This document shows, one piece after another, positions 15,491-24,575 of a stretch of DNA of 64,000 bases (positions within the stretch are counted from its first letter, which is position 1; every line of letters starts with the position of its first letter). A model generated the notes under the pieces. The model was not told the origin of the DNA, did not search any database, and was given only the letters and a program-made list of their open reading frames with translations. Source of the stretch: Planctomycetota bacterium (lineage in GTDB: Bacteria > Planctomycetota > UBA1135 > JADKAF01); the NCBI GenBank assembly GCA_016719295.1, contig JADKAF010000001.1, positions 186,001 through 250,000 on the forward strand. Reading direction: 5' to 3'. Both the position numbers and the translations under genes were made by a program.

Positions 15491-17781
15491 AGGGGATCGT
15501 TCGCGGACATTTCGTCGCGCTGGGCTGCGCCTTGGTCGCGGCGAGCTGTGCGAAGCTCGAGGTCGGACCCTTCGAGCCCGGCGCGGAGCATCTGCCGCGC
15601 TTCCTCTTCGAGCGCGTCGCGCGCGGCCGCGGTCTGCCCGAGGCCGAGCCGCCGCTCGTGCTGCTGCGCGACGAGGAGGAGCTGCGCGCCGCGCTGGAGC
15701 GCGCCGTCGATCAGCGCCTGCAAGGCGAGTCGCTCCACGCGCGCTTGCACGCGCTGCAAGCCTTCGGCATGGCGCCGCCGGGCTTCGATCTGCGGAAGGC
15801 CTTGCTCGATATCTACGCCGCCGATCTCGGTGCGTTCTACGATCCGGGCACGGGCGAGGTGCTCGTCCTCGCCGATGCGCTGCGCACCGATCGCGAGCTT
15901 CCGTCGCTCGCGCGCGCGCTGCACGCGGCGATGCTCGACGAGCGCACCGACCTCGAGGGCTACGAGCTGCGCGCGGAGTCCTCGAGCGCGGACGGCCGCA
16001 GCGCGGCGCAGAGCCTGATCCAGGGCTCGGCCGAGGCCAGCTTGGACGAGCTGCGCGCGCACGAGTCCTTCACCGACACGCTCATCAACCTGGGCGAGAG
16101 CATGCGCGCGGGGGCGCACGCGCGCCGGCTCGCCGACACCGAGATCGTCTCGCGCTCGCTGCCGCCGGAGACGCAGCAGACCTTGGAAGGCGTCTCTCCA
16201 GGGCTGCGGGCGATGCTGCTCTTCCCGCAGATGCAGGGTCTCGCGTTCGTGCGTGCGCTGCGCGAGCGCTACGGCTGGTCGGCCGTCGATCACGCGCTCA
16301 CCGATCCTCCGCTCTCGAGCGAGCAGATCCTGCATCCCGAGAAGTATCACGCGCAGCGCGACGATCCGACCGCCGTCGCGCTCTTCCCCGCCGAGCTGCT
16401 GCCGGAGTGGAAGCCCGTCGCGGAGGACAGCTTCGGCGAGCTCGGCGTGCGCGCGTTCCTCTCCACCTTCCGCCCGCGCGCGCGGGCGTACGACGCCGCT
16501 GCCGGCTGGGGCGGGGACCGCTACCGCGTCGTGGAGGGACCGGCGGGACAGATCGCGCTGCTCTGGCACACGGAGTGGGATCGCGAGGAGGACGCCGCGG
16601 AGTTTGGCCGCGAGGTCTCGGCCGCGCTGGTCGCGAAGAGCGAGCTGGTGGCCTCGGGCTGGCGCAAGATCCCGCGCGTCGAGCCTCCGGAGGATCCGAG
16701 CTACGAGTGGCTCTCCGCCGACCAGCAGCGCTACCTGCTCGTCCGCACCGAAGGGCGGCGCGTGCTGGTCGTCGAAGGCTTCACCCCGGAGGAAGCGCGG
16801 GCGCTCGCGGAGCGCATGGCGCGCGAGGACCAGGTCGAGCTCGCCGCGGCGCACGCGGTGCACGAGACGAGCTTCGGCGACATCCTGCTCTTCGTGCCGC
16901 GGCTCGTGCTCGACGTCTCGCGCGAGGAGCTCGATCTCCGCGTCGATCTGCTGATGGGGCTCCTCTTCTCGACGCAGTCGCACATCGGCGGATGGAACTT
17001 CGACCTGCTGAAGGGCGGTCTCTACTCGATGGAGAGCTCCGAGGAGCGCTTCCGCGTGGCGCTGCTCTTCGGCCTGTTCGCGGTGCACAGCATGCCGCGC
17101 GCCGAGAACTTCTCGCTGCACCTCCTGCCCTTGCTCGAGCACGGTGCCAGCCCGGAGGGCTCGACGTGGTGGTTCCTGCTCGGGCTGCTCGGCTGGTCGG
17201 ACGGGCCCGGCAGCCACGAGCTCCGCACCGCGCTCTACAACTGCGACGAGGTGCGCGAGCTCGGCTTCGACGCCGAAGGCCGGCCCGTGCCCGGCGAGCT
17301 CGTCGCCGAAGGCGAGTCCTTCGTGCTCGGGATGCTCTCGCGCCGCCGCGAGCTCGGCGAGGCGGGCTCCTCGGGCAGCTGGGAGCAACGCCGCTTGGCC
17401 CTCGTCCTCGGTCTGCTCTTCGGCTTGGAGTCCCGCACCATCACCACCGAGCCCGAGCCCTACTTCGCGAGCTTCGAAGGCCACCAGTGGGGGCTCCTGC
17501 TCTCGATCCTCGCGTCGGGCTCGTCCTTCGAGCCGCGCGTGGGCGAAGCTCGCGGAGCCGCGCAGACCGACTTCCGCATGCTCCTCGGTCTGCTGTGGCG
17601 CTCGACCTACGACGGCGGGAACGGCGAGTGGGCGACGCTGCTGCCCGGCTGGCGCTGCGATGCGCGCGGGCGCTACGCGACGCTCTTCTTCGGGCTCTTG
17701 CCCATCCGCGTCGGCGAAGGCGAGCCCCGTCCCGCGCCGCCGGTGCGGCCGCGCGGCTTCGTGCGCTTCGAGGGCGACTGA
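15487..17781 (+). CDS. Lipoprotein with degenerate metallopeptidase-like domain
   Basis: A 764-residue probable lipoprotein (hydrophobic segment FVALGCALVAASC, Cys near residue 20). The GTG at 15487 is preferred because a GGAGG element lies 7 nt upstream and it forms a GTGA overlap with the previous stop; GTGs at 15469 and 15481 are alternatives. Residues about 30-330 follow the plan of secreted zincin-like proteins: LDIYAADLGAFYDPGTGEV, then ARALHAAMLDERTDLEGY where related proteins carry HExxHALQDQ, then SLIQGSAEASL. The zinc-binding HExxH is missing, so peptidase activity is unlikely. The C-terminal ~250 residues (repeated LLFGLFAV, FLLGLLGW-type segments) are unassigned. Function unknown. 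Confidence 0.8.
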   Translation: MKGIVRGHFVALGCALVAASCAKLEVGPFEPGAEHLPRFLFERVARGRGLPEAEPPLVLLRDEEELRAALERAVDQRLQGESLHARLHALQAFGMAPPGFDLRKALLDIYAADLGAFYDPGTGEVLVLADALRTDRELPSLARALHAAMLDERTDLEGYELRAESSSADGRSAAQSLIQGSAEASLDELRAHESFTDTLINLGESMRAGAHARRLADTEIVSRSLPPETQQTLEGVSPGLRAMLLFPQMQGLAFVRALRERYGWSAVDHALTDPPLSSEQILHPEKYHAQRDDPTAVALFPAELLPEWKPVAEDSFGELGVRAFLSTFRPRARAYDAAAGWGGDRYRVVEGPAGQIALLWHTEWDREEDAAEFGREVSAALVAKSELVASGWRKIPRVEPPEDPSYEWLSADQQRYLLVRTEGRRVLVVEGFTPEEARALAERMAREDQVELAAAHAVHETSFGDILLFVPRLVLDVSREELDLRVDLLMGLLFSTQSHIGGWNFDLLKGGLYSMESSEERFRVALLFGLFAVHSMPRAENFSLHLLPLLEHGASPEGSTWWFLLGLLGWSDGPGSHELRTALYNCDEVRELGFDAEGRPVPGELVAEGESFVLGMLSRRRELGEAGSSGSWEQRRLALVLGLLFGLESRTITTEPEPYFASFEGHQWGLLLSILASGSSFEPRVGEARGAAQTDFRMLLGLLWRSTYDGGNGEWATLLPGWRCDARGRYATLFFGLLPIRVGEGEPRPAPPVRPRGFVRFEGD

Positions 17782-17797
17782 GCGCGCGCCTCGCGCG

Positions 17798-18571
17798 TCA
17801 TCGAGCCTCGGCGGCCGCCGCCCGTGATCCCGGCTTCGCGCTCTCCTTCTTCGGCCGCCGCGAGAAGCGCTTCCTCACGATCGTGCGGAACATGCGCAGC
17901 GCCGTCTTGGCGACCTTCCAGAACGAGTCGGAGTGCTTCGACTCGCCGCCTTCGCGCGGGTAGTAGTGGATCGGGATCTCGATCACGCGCAGGCCGTGGC
18001 GATACGCCTCGCAGATCATCTCGGGTGAGAACTGCGGGCCGGTGCAGGAGAGCCCGTCGCGGATGAGCTTCCAGGTGTCGGCCCACAGCGCGCGGTAGGT
18101 GCAGCCGACGTCGGTCAAGCGCGGCTCGTGGGGGATGTACCAGAGCAGCTCCAGGATCTTCGCCATGGTCACGTTGCCCCAACGGAGCAGCTTGCCCATG
18201 TTCGCGCCCTGCTCGACCATCTGGCGCGTCGTTCGCGTGCCGAGGACCATCGCCGAGTCCTCGAGGTAGCTCAGCAGCTTCGCCAAGTCGCGCGCCTTGA
18301 ACGAGCCGTCGGCCTCGGTGAGCACGAGGATCTCTCCTCGCGCGGCATCCTGGCCGCCGCGCAGGGCGGCGCCATAGCCGGGTCGGCTCTCCTTCACGAC
18401 GCGCGCGCCGGCCGCGGCGGCCCGCTCGGCCGTGCGGTCCTTGCAGTTGTTGTCGACGACTAAGACCTCGTCGACCTCGGGCGCGCGCACGAAGTCGGCG
18501 ACGACGGCGGAGATCGTCTCCTCCTCGTTGTACGCCGGCACGATGACGCTGACGGTCTTCCCCTTGTACAT
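17798..18571 (-). CDS. Glycosyltransferase family 2 (polyprenyl-phosphate sugar transferase type)
   Basis: A 257-residue GT-A enzyme. VSVIVPAYNEEETISAVVADF opens the nucleotide-binding fold, VDEVLVVDNNCKDRTAE follows, and the metal site region reads LVLTEADGSFKARDL. Later motifs are DVGCTYRALWADTW and VIEIPIHYYPREGGESKHS, as in DPM1-like polyprenyl-phosphate glycosyltransferases. The C-terminus is basic and lacks membrane helices. It probably charges a lipid carrier with a sugar for envelope glycans. It is last in a minus-strand run with the methyltransferase (18599) and a second GT2 (19335), with 27- and 1-bp gaps, so the three are likely one operon. Confidence 0.9.
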   Translation of the reverse strand: MYKGKTVSVIVPAYNEEETISAVVADFVRAPEVDEVLVVDNNCKDRTAERAAAAGARVVKESRPGYGAALRGGQDAARGEILVLTEADGSFKARDLAKLLSYLEDSAMVLGTRTTRQMVEQGANMGKLLRWGNVTMAKILELLWYIPHEPRLTDVGCTYRALWADTWKLIRDGLSCTGPQFSPEMICEAYRHGLRVIEIPIHYYPREGGESKHSDSFWKVAKTALRMFRTIVRKRFSRRPKKESAKPGSRAAAAEAR

Positions 18572-18598
18572 GCCTCGTCGAGCCTCGGAGAGCCTGGT

Positions 18599-19333
18599 TC
18601 AGCGCGCCTTCCGCGCGACCGCGATCCACGTGACGCCGACCGGCACCGACAGCACGCGATCGATCGCCCACTCCACCTCGAAGAGCCCGCTCAGCAGAGC
18701 GTTGAGCGGGCGCGGCAGGAGGAAGAAGTCGGTCGACTCGCGGCCGAACGGCAGGAGCTTCCGCAGCATCCGCACGGCCAGGATCGGCAGGAAGAGAAGG
18801 TAGTTGAACGCGAAGCTGCGCTCGACGGTGAAACCCGCGGAGCGCAGGAGTGCTTCGAACTCGCCTCGCGTGTACCGCCGCCGATGGTGCAGCACCTCGT
18901 CGTGCGGCGACCAGAGGAAGCGGTAGGCCGGGACCGACGCGAGCAGCACTCCGCCGGGCTTCAGCACGCGGTGGAGCTCGCGCGCGGAGGCGGCGTCGTC
19001 GTCCAAGTGCTCCAGGATGTCGAGCGCGGTGATCAGGGCCTGGCTCGCGTCGCGGAGCGGCAGGCGCTCGCCGTGCGTGCGCGCGAGTCCGCGCGCGCCG
19101 CGCTGCGCACAATAGCCGAGGCAGGCGGGATCGGCGTCGAGGCCGAAGGCGCGCCGGCGCTGCTCGAGCTCGCGCAGCGTTCGCCCCGTTCCGCACCCGA
19201 GGTCCAGGATCGGTCCCGCGGGCAACGTGGAGAGGAGGCGATCGAGGGTGCCGAGCACGACGCGGCGCTTGCCCTGGAACCACCAATGGCGGTCCTCGAT
19301 CCGGAACATCTCCTCGACGGCTTGCTGCTCCAT
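18599..19333 (-). CDS. Class I SAM-dependent methyltransferase
   Basis: A 244-residue methyltransferase. The N-terminal FRIEDRHWWFQGKRRVVL is typical of methyltransferases found in polysaccharide and lipid-glycosylation clusters. Motif I is ILDLGCGTGRTL (about residues 42-53), motif II FGLDADPACLGY, the motif IV region ITALDILEHLDDD and motif V LKPGGVLLASVPA. A hydrophobic patch near residues 175-190 (LLFLPILAVRMLRKLLPF) may contact the membrane. The acceptor is unknown; the position between two GT2 genes suggests a glycan or glycolipid substrate. It starts one codon-length away from the stop of the upstream GT2. Confidence 0.9.
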   Translation of the reverse strand: MEQQAVEEMFRIEDRHWWFQGKRRVVLGTLDRLLSTLPAGPILDLGCGTGRTLRELEQRRRAFGLDADPACLGYCAQRGARGLARTHGERLPLRDASQALITALDILEHLDDDAASARELHRVLKPGGVLLASVPAYRFLWSPHDEVLHHRRRYTRGEFEALLRSAGFTVERSFAFNYLLFLPILAVRMLRKLLPFGRESTDFFLLPRPLNALLSGLFEVEWAIDRVLSVPVGVTWIAVARKAR

Positions 19334-19334
19334 C

Positions 19335-20063
19335 TCAGCGCTCCCGCCGATAGCTGCCGCGCACGCGCCGCGCGAAGAGCAAGGCGAGATCGCGCAGCGC
19401 GCCCGCGATCGCGGAGAAGATGCGCACCTTGGAGCCCGGGTCGTTCTTCCAGCGCACCGGGAGCTGCTCGATGCGGAGCCCCAGCGCGCGCGCGATCACG
19501 ACGAGCTCGGCGTCGAAGGCCCAGCCGTCGAGGCTCGAGCGGCGGAACACCTCGCGCGCCGCTCCCGCGCGGAAGCCCTTGAAGCCGCAGGTGAAGTCGT
19601 CGATGCCGGGCGCGAGCAGCGCGCGGCAGAGCGCGGTGAACACCTTGCCCAAGCGCTCGCGCAGCCACGGCTGCCGCACCAGGATCTCGGACTCGCGGGC
19701 CTTGCGATTGCCGAGGACGAGATCGGCGCCGGCCTCGAGGCGGGGCAGGAAACGGTCGAGCTCCTCGAGCGGCGTCGAGAGGTCCGCGTCGAGGAAGAAG
19801 ACGTGCTCTCCGCGCGCGCGCAGGACGCCTTCGCGCACGGCCGCGCCCTTGCCTCGATTCCGCGGCAAGCGATGCAGCACCGCGCGCGGATCCTTCGCCG
19901 CGAAGGCCGCGATCTCCGCGGCGGAGCCGTCGCGGCTGCCGTCGTCGACGCAGATCACCTCGCAGTCGAGGCCGCGAGCCGACGCGAAGGCCGTCGTCGC
20001 CGCGAGCGCGGAGCCGATCACACCCTCTTCGTTGTAGACGGGGATGACGATGGAGAGCCGCAC
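19335..20063 (-). CDS. Glycosyltransferase family 2, dolichyl-phosphate glucosyltransferase (ALG5)-like
   Basis: A 242-residue GT2 enzyme. Motifs in order: LSIVIPVYNEEGVIG, VICVDDGSRDGSA, RNRGKGAAVREGVLRARGE, the DxD-type FFLDADLSTPLEEL, FTCGFKGFRAGAA and GWAFDAELVVIARALGL followed by PVRWKNDPGSKVR. The last two blocks are characteristic of polyprenyl-phosphate beta-glucosyltransferases, which transfer a hexose from UDP-sugar to the lipid carrier. The start is a GTG at 20063 (MRLSIVIP), chosen because no ATG lies in frame nearby and the GT-A strand begins at once. It heads the GT2-methyltransferase-GT2 operon and is divergent from the YfhO-like gene. Confidence 0.88.
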   Translation of the reverse strand: MRLSIVIPVYNEEGVIGSALAATTAFASARGLDCEVICVDDGSRDGSAAEIAAFAAKDPRAVLHRLPRNRGKGAAVREGVLRARGEHVFFLDADLSTPLEELDRFLPRLEAGADLVLGNRKARESEILVRQPWLRERLGKVFTALCRALLAPGIDDFTCGFKGFRAGAAREVFRRSSLDGWAFDAELVVIARALGLRIEQLPVRWKNDPGSKVRIFSAIAGALRDLALLFARRVRGSYRRER

Positions 20064-20237
20064 TCGCAGCCTATGGGTGAGCCCGGCGTGGGTGAGGGGA
20101 ACCGTCGCGATGGGGCGTGGATGCGCAGCGCGCGGGAGTATACCTTCTGCATCGGACGCGGCCATCGCGCCGTTCAAGCGCCGCGCGCGCCAAGTGCGAG
20201 CGAGGGCAGGCCATTTTTTCCTGGAGCGCGAGCACGA

Positions 20238-23225
20238 GTGCGCAGCGTCGGCCGAAGCTCTCGATGGACCGCGCTGCTCGCGTGCGCGCTGCTCTTCCTC
20301 GCGCCGGCCTACTTCCTGCACGAAGCGCTGCTCGATCCCGAGCGCGTGCTGATCGCCGCGGACACGATGGCCGTGCATGCGCCCTGGGCCTCGGACTGGG
20401 GGCGCGCGGCGAATCCGGAGCTCTCCGACCACGCGCACTCGTGGATCCCGTGGACCTCGTTCGCGGCGGACGAGGTCGTGCACCGCGGTCGTCCGCCGCT
20501 CTGGAACCCGTACCAGTTCTGCGGCTCGCCCGCGCTCGGGAACCCCCAGTTCGGGCACTTCGATCCCTTCGGGGTGCCGCTGCACGCCGCGTTCGCCGCG
20601 CTGAGCTCCTCGCTCAACGCCTTCGAGTGGGGCGCGTATCTGCGCCTCGTGCTCGCCGGGGTCGGGAGCTATCTGCTCGCGCGGGGCCTCGGCCGCTCGC
20701 GCGGCGCGGCGCTCGTCGCCGCGGCGATCTATGCCTATGGCGGCTTCCAGGTGCTCTGGTTGCTCTATCCGCTCGCGCACGTCGCGTGCTGGCTGCCTTG
20801 GGTGCTCTGGGCCGTCGATCGCGCGCAGCGCGAGGGCTCGCGGCTCGCGCTGCTCGCGACCGCGCTCTTCCTCGCGCTCGCCGTGCTGAGCGGCCATCCC
20901 GAGACAGGCTTCTTCGTCGGGGTCGCGGCGGGCGTCTTCGCGCTCGCGGGCGGCCTCGCGCGATGGCGCGAGGGTGCAGGGGCACGGCCGCTGGCCACGG
21001 CGCTCGCGGCGCTCGCGGCCGGCAGCTTGCTCGGGGCGCCGGCGCTAGTGCCCTTCGTCGAGTATCTCGGGGAGAGCTCCATCGACGCGGTGCGCGAAGC
21101 GCGCGCCGCTTCGCAAGGCGAGGTGGGGTTCTTCCTCGGCGCGCTGCGTCTCGCGGCGGCCGCGGTGCTGATCGCGAGCGCTGCCCTCGCGACACGCGCG
21201 GAACGCCTGGGGACGCGCGCCTTGGTCGGCGCTGCGTGCGGCGGCGCTCTCGCGCTGCTCTTCTGCGCGAGCGAGGCCTCTCTCTATCCGCAGCTCCTCG
21301 TGGACAGCGCGTGGCTCGGCGACCCGCGCACGGGCGGTTGGCGCGGGCCCGCGACCTTCCTCGAAGCGCATACCGCCTATGTCGGCGCGCTCGCGCTCGC
21401 GCTCGCCGCGATCGGCTGGACCGCCGCGCCGCGCGGCGGCGTGCGATGGCGCGCTCCGCTCGCGACGCTGGCTCTGCTCGTGCTGCTCGCGGGGCGCGGC
21501 ATCGAGCCCTTCGAAACGCTGCTGCACGCCGTGCCGCCGTTCTCGATGGTCGAGCTCACGCGCGCGCACCTGATCGCGAACTTGGCCCTCGCGCTGCTCG
21601 CGGCCCTCGGGCTCGATGGCGCGCTCGACAGTGCGCGGCTCGCGTCGCGCGAGCGCGTGCGCGCTTGGATCGCGCCGCTCGCGACGCTGCTCGTGCTCGC
21701 GCTCGGCAGCGCCTTCGCGAGCCCCGATCAAGTGCGCGCGGCCTCCTTGGATCTCGCGCCGCTCGAAGTGGCGGCGGCAGGGGACGCCCTGCTCGAGCCG
21801 CGGGGCCTCGCGCGCTCCGGCGAGAGCGGCGTGCCGATCCGCGTGCGCCTGGAGCGCGACGGAACGCGCGCCGTGGCGCGCCTCGTTCCGCGCGGGAGCG
21901 ACGCCGCGGTGATCGAGCGCGAGCTCGTTCCCTCGCTCGGCGAAGCGCGCATCGCCGAGGCTCGCTTCGTCCATCTCGAGCTGCCGAACGGCGCCTATGA
22001 CGTGGAAGTGCGGCTCCGCGACGAGCGCGGCGAGCGCACGCTGCGCGGCGGGCGCATCCTCTGGGGTCTGCAAGGCGGCGCGCTCTCTTCGCGCGGACGC
22101 ACGGCGCTGCTCGGCGCGGCTGGCGTGGTGCTCGCGTTGCTCTTCGCCGCGCTCCTCGGCGCGTCGGCGCGGCCGCTCGCGCGCACGGCTCTCGCGGGCG
22201 CCGTCTTGCTCGCGGTCGGCTTCGAGCTCTGGACCTTCGGCGGGACGTGGAACACGGTCTGCGCGAAGGCGCCGATCTTCCGCGCGACGCCTTCGCTCGA
22301 GTTCCTCTACGCGCGGCTCGCGGAAGCGCGTGCGCGCGGCGATGGCGAGTTCCGCATCTGGGGCGCGACCGAGGTCCTGCCGCCGAACGCGGCGAGCGGT
22401 GTCCGCCTCCGCGACGTGCGCGGCTACGACGCGATCGAGTGCGCGCGCTGGCAGCTCCTCCAGCAGTCGCTGCTGCTCCTGCCTGCGCTGCGCTCGCCGC
22501 TCGTCGAGTGGCCCTCGAGCCCGGCGCAGCTCCACGTCGGGAACTTCCCCGTCGAGGGCGCGGTGATGCGCGGGATGGGGGTGCGCTACGCGCTCGATCG
22601 GCGCAGCTTCGCGCCCGAGCTCCTGCAAGCGCGTGGCTTGCGCCTCGCCTTCCCCGCGGCGAGCGCGCTCCCGCCGCGCGACGGGGTCTACGTCTACGAG
22701 CCGATCGGCGCGGAGGGGCGCCGCGCGTTCCTCACCACGCGCGCGATCGGCGCGACGGAAGGGGCCGCTCGACTGCAAGGGGGTGACCGCGCGCTCGCGG
22801 AGCAGCTCGATCGCACGCTGCTCCTCTCCGACGAGGCCGCCGCGAGTTCCCTCGCGCCGCCGATGACGCGCGGCGAGCTCCGCTTCGAGGTCGACGAGCC
22901 CGATCGCGTCGTGCTGCGCCTCGAAGGGCTCGACGGCGAAGCGTGGCTCGCGCTCATGGACAGCGCGTTCCCGGGCTGGGAAGCGACGATCGACGGCGAG
23001 CCGGCACCGATCGAGGTCGCGCAGCTCGCCTTCCGCGCGCTGCGCTTGCCTGCGGGCGCCCAGCGCGTCGAGTTCGTCTATCGGCCTCGCAGCCTGCGCG
23101 TCGGGCTCGGGCTCGCGGCGCTCGGAGCGGTCGTGGCGCTGGTCGCGCTGTGGGGCCTGCGGCTACGATCGTCGCGCACCTCGGCGCCGCTCCCGGCACC
23201 GCTCCCTCGGACCGCTGTCCCATGA
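20238..23225 (+). CDS. YfhO-like multi-pass membrane glycosylation protein
   Basis: A 995-residue protein with a GTG start at 20238 directly before the first membrane helix (TALLACALLFLAPAYFLHEAL). The first periplasmic loop contains ADTMAVHAPW and the family-typical PLWNPYQFCGSPALGNPQ. About 10-12 hydrophobic helices follow to residue ~670, then a soluble domain with a C-terminal beta-sandwich ending in PGWEATIDGEPAPI and QRVEFVYRPRSLRVG, and a last helix. This plan matches bacterial YfhO/GT-C-related proteins that use polyprenyl-phosphate sugars, for example to decorate teichoic acids. It is divergent from the GT2 operon that could supply the lipid-linked sugar. Its TGA overlaps the next ATG (ATGA). 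Confidence 0.85.
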   Translation: MRSVGRSSRWTALLACALLFLAPAYFLHEALLDPERVLIAADTMAVHAPWASDWGRAANPELSDHAHSWIPWTSFAADEVVHRGRPPLWNPYQFCGSPALGNPQFGHFDPFGVPLHAAFAALSSSLNAFEWGAYLRLVLAGVGSYLLARGLGRSRGAALVAAAIYAYGGFQVLWLLYPLAHVACWLPWVLWAVDRAQREGSRLALLATALFLALAVLSGHPETGFFVGVAAGVFALAGGLARWREGAGARPLATALAALAAGSLLGAPALVPFVEYLGESSIDAVREARAASQGEVGFFLGALRLAAAAVLIASAALATRAERLGTRALVGAACGGALALLFCASEASLYPQLLVDSAWLGDPRTGGWRGPATFLEAHTAYVGALALALAAIGWTAAPRGGVRWRAPLATLALLVLLAGRGIEPFETLLHAVPPFSMVELTRAHLIANLALALLAALGLDGALDSARLASRERVRAWIAPLATLLVLALGSAFASPDQVRAASLDLAPLEVAAAGDALLEPRGLARSGESGVPIRVRLERDGTRAVARLVPRGSDAAVIERELVPSLGEARIAEARFVHLELPNGAYDVEVRLRDERGERTLRGGRILWGLQGGALSSRGRTALLGAAGVVLALLFAALLGASARPLARTALAGAVLLAVGFELWTFGGTWNTVCAKAPIFRATPSLEFLYARLAEARARGDGEFRIWGATEVLPPNAASGVRLRDVRGYDAIECARWQLLQQSLLLLPALRSPLVEWPSSPAQLHVGNFPVEGAVMRGMGVRYALDRRSFAPELLQARGLRLAFPAASALPPRDGVYVYEPIGAEGRRAFLTTRAIGATEGAARLQGGDRALAEQLDRTLLLSDEAAASSLAPPMTRGELRFEVDEPDRVVLRLEGLDGEAWLALMDSAFPGWEATIDGEPAPIEVAQLAFRALRLPAGAQRVEFVYRPRSLRVGLGLAALGAVVALVALWGLRLRSSRTSAPLPAPLPRTAVP

Positions 23226-24529
23226 GCCGCGCGCTCCTCCTGCTCCTCCTGTCGCTCGCCGCGCTGCGCACCGACGCGCGCGCGCAAGGCACGGACCTCT
23301 GGTCCGGTGCGGGGAGCGCCACGGGCTCGTACGCGGAATCGATCGGCGCGCTGCCGTGCCGCTCGATCGCGCGCGCGGTCGATCTCTCCACCGCGTGTGG
23401 CGATCCCGAGCTCGTCGGGCTCGCGCAGGATGCCTCGCGCGGGCGCTGGCTCTTCTCCGGCGCGCGCGGCGGGCTCGGCGCGATCTGGGCCTTCGACAGC
23501 GATCTCCGCGGGCTGCCCGATCCTCTGAGCGCACGAGCGATCCCCGCGGCGCCAGGTGCGGTCGGCGGCTATTGGAAGCACCGCGACGGCGAGTGGGATT
23601 CCGCGAGCGGCCTCGCGTACTTCGGCGACGAAGCGCAGACGATCCACGAGCTCGACCCGGGAACGCTGCGCTGGACCGCTCGGCGCTGGCAGCTCGCCGG
23701 CTCCGCGGTGCCGACGATCCGCGCGCTCGCGTGCGCGAGCGAGCCCGCGAACGGCGTGCTGCGCGTCTTCGTCGCCGACTGGACGACGCCGATCGAGGAA
23801 TGGGAGCTCGATCTCGCGAGCCCGAGCGCCCGACTCGTCGCGACGCACGCTCTGAACCCCGGCGGGCTCTACGGCCTCACCCTCGTCGACGGTCCCGGCG
23901 GACTGCGCAGCGCGTTGGTGCTCTTCTCGCAGCGCCCGCACGCCTGCGCGAGCGGGCGCGGACGGATCGCGATCGAGGTGCGCGAGCGCTCGAGCGGGGC
24001 CCTGCTCTTCTCGCGCGCCGCCGATTGGCGAGTGCCGGATGCGTTCTTCCCCGAAGGCGGGGCGGCAGGCGGCATCCAGCTCGCCTCCGTCGGCGGTCAG
24101 CTCGTGCTCGCGTGCGTGCAGCAGGGCTCGAGCGATGTGCTGAGCGCCGTTCCGTTCCAGGGCTTCGCCGAGTACGGCGAGCCCGAGTGCGGCGCGGTGC
24201 TGCGCCTCGAGAACGCGCCGCGGCCCGGTTCCTCGGTCTCGCTCTGCCTCTTCGCGCCGAGCGCGCCGCAGTGGGGTTTCGTACTGCTCTCGCTCGCGCC
24301 GACCGCGCGCGTGCCGTTCGCTTGCGGCGGCTTGGAGGTCGGCGGAGGTGGCGTGCCCTTCCTCGAGCTCCCGCTGCTCTCGGGCACGGCGTGCCTCGGT
24401 CCTTTCGCGATCCCGCGCGGCGGCATCGCGGGCACCGAGCTCGTCATCGATGCGCTGCTCTTCGATCTCGGTGGGGCGACGAGCTCTTCGAATCGCCTCG
24501 ATCTGCTGATCGCACCGCGCTGCTTCTAG
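23222..24529 (+). CDS. Secreted hypothetical protein, possibly beta-propeller plus C-terminal beta domain
   Basis: A 435-residue protein coupled to the YfhO-like gene by an ATGA overlap. Residues 1-22 are a clean signal peptide (LLLLLLSLAALRTDARAQ). Repeated blocks of the type ELVGLAQDASRGRWLF, ASGLAYFGDEAQTIHELD and YGLTLVDGPGGL suggest a beta-propeller, probably extracellular. The C-terminal ~90 residues (ELPLLSGTACLGPFAIP, GTELVIDALLFDLGGA, NRLDLLIAPRCF) look like a small beta domain seen at the end of many exported proteins in this type of genome. No catalytic residues recognised; the function is unknown. Confidence 0.75.
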   Translation: MSRALLLLLLSLAALRTDARAQGTDLWSGAGSATGSYAESIGALPCRSIARAVDLSTACGDPELVGLAQDASRGRWLFSGARGGLGAIWAFDSDLRGLPDPLSARAIPAAPGAVGGYWKHRDGEWDSASGLAYFGDEAQTIHELDPGTLRWTARRWQLAGSAVPTIRALACASEPANGVLRVFVADWTTPIEEWELDLASPSARLVATHALNPGGLYGLTLVDGPGGLRSALVLFSQRPHACASGRGRIAIEVRERSSGALLFSRAADWRVPDAFFPEGGAAGGIQLASVGGQLVLACVQQGSSDVLSAVPFQGFAEYGEPECGAVLRLENAPRPGSSVSLCLFAPSAPQWGFVLLSLAPTARVPFACGGLEVGGGGVPFLELPLLSGTACLGPFAIPRGGIAGTELVIDALLFDLGGATSSSNRLDLLIAPRCF

Positions 24530-24575
24530 CGCCCGCGCGAAGCTCGCATCCTGTCCCCGCCTCGAGCTGGAACGC

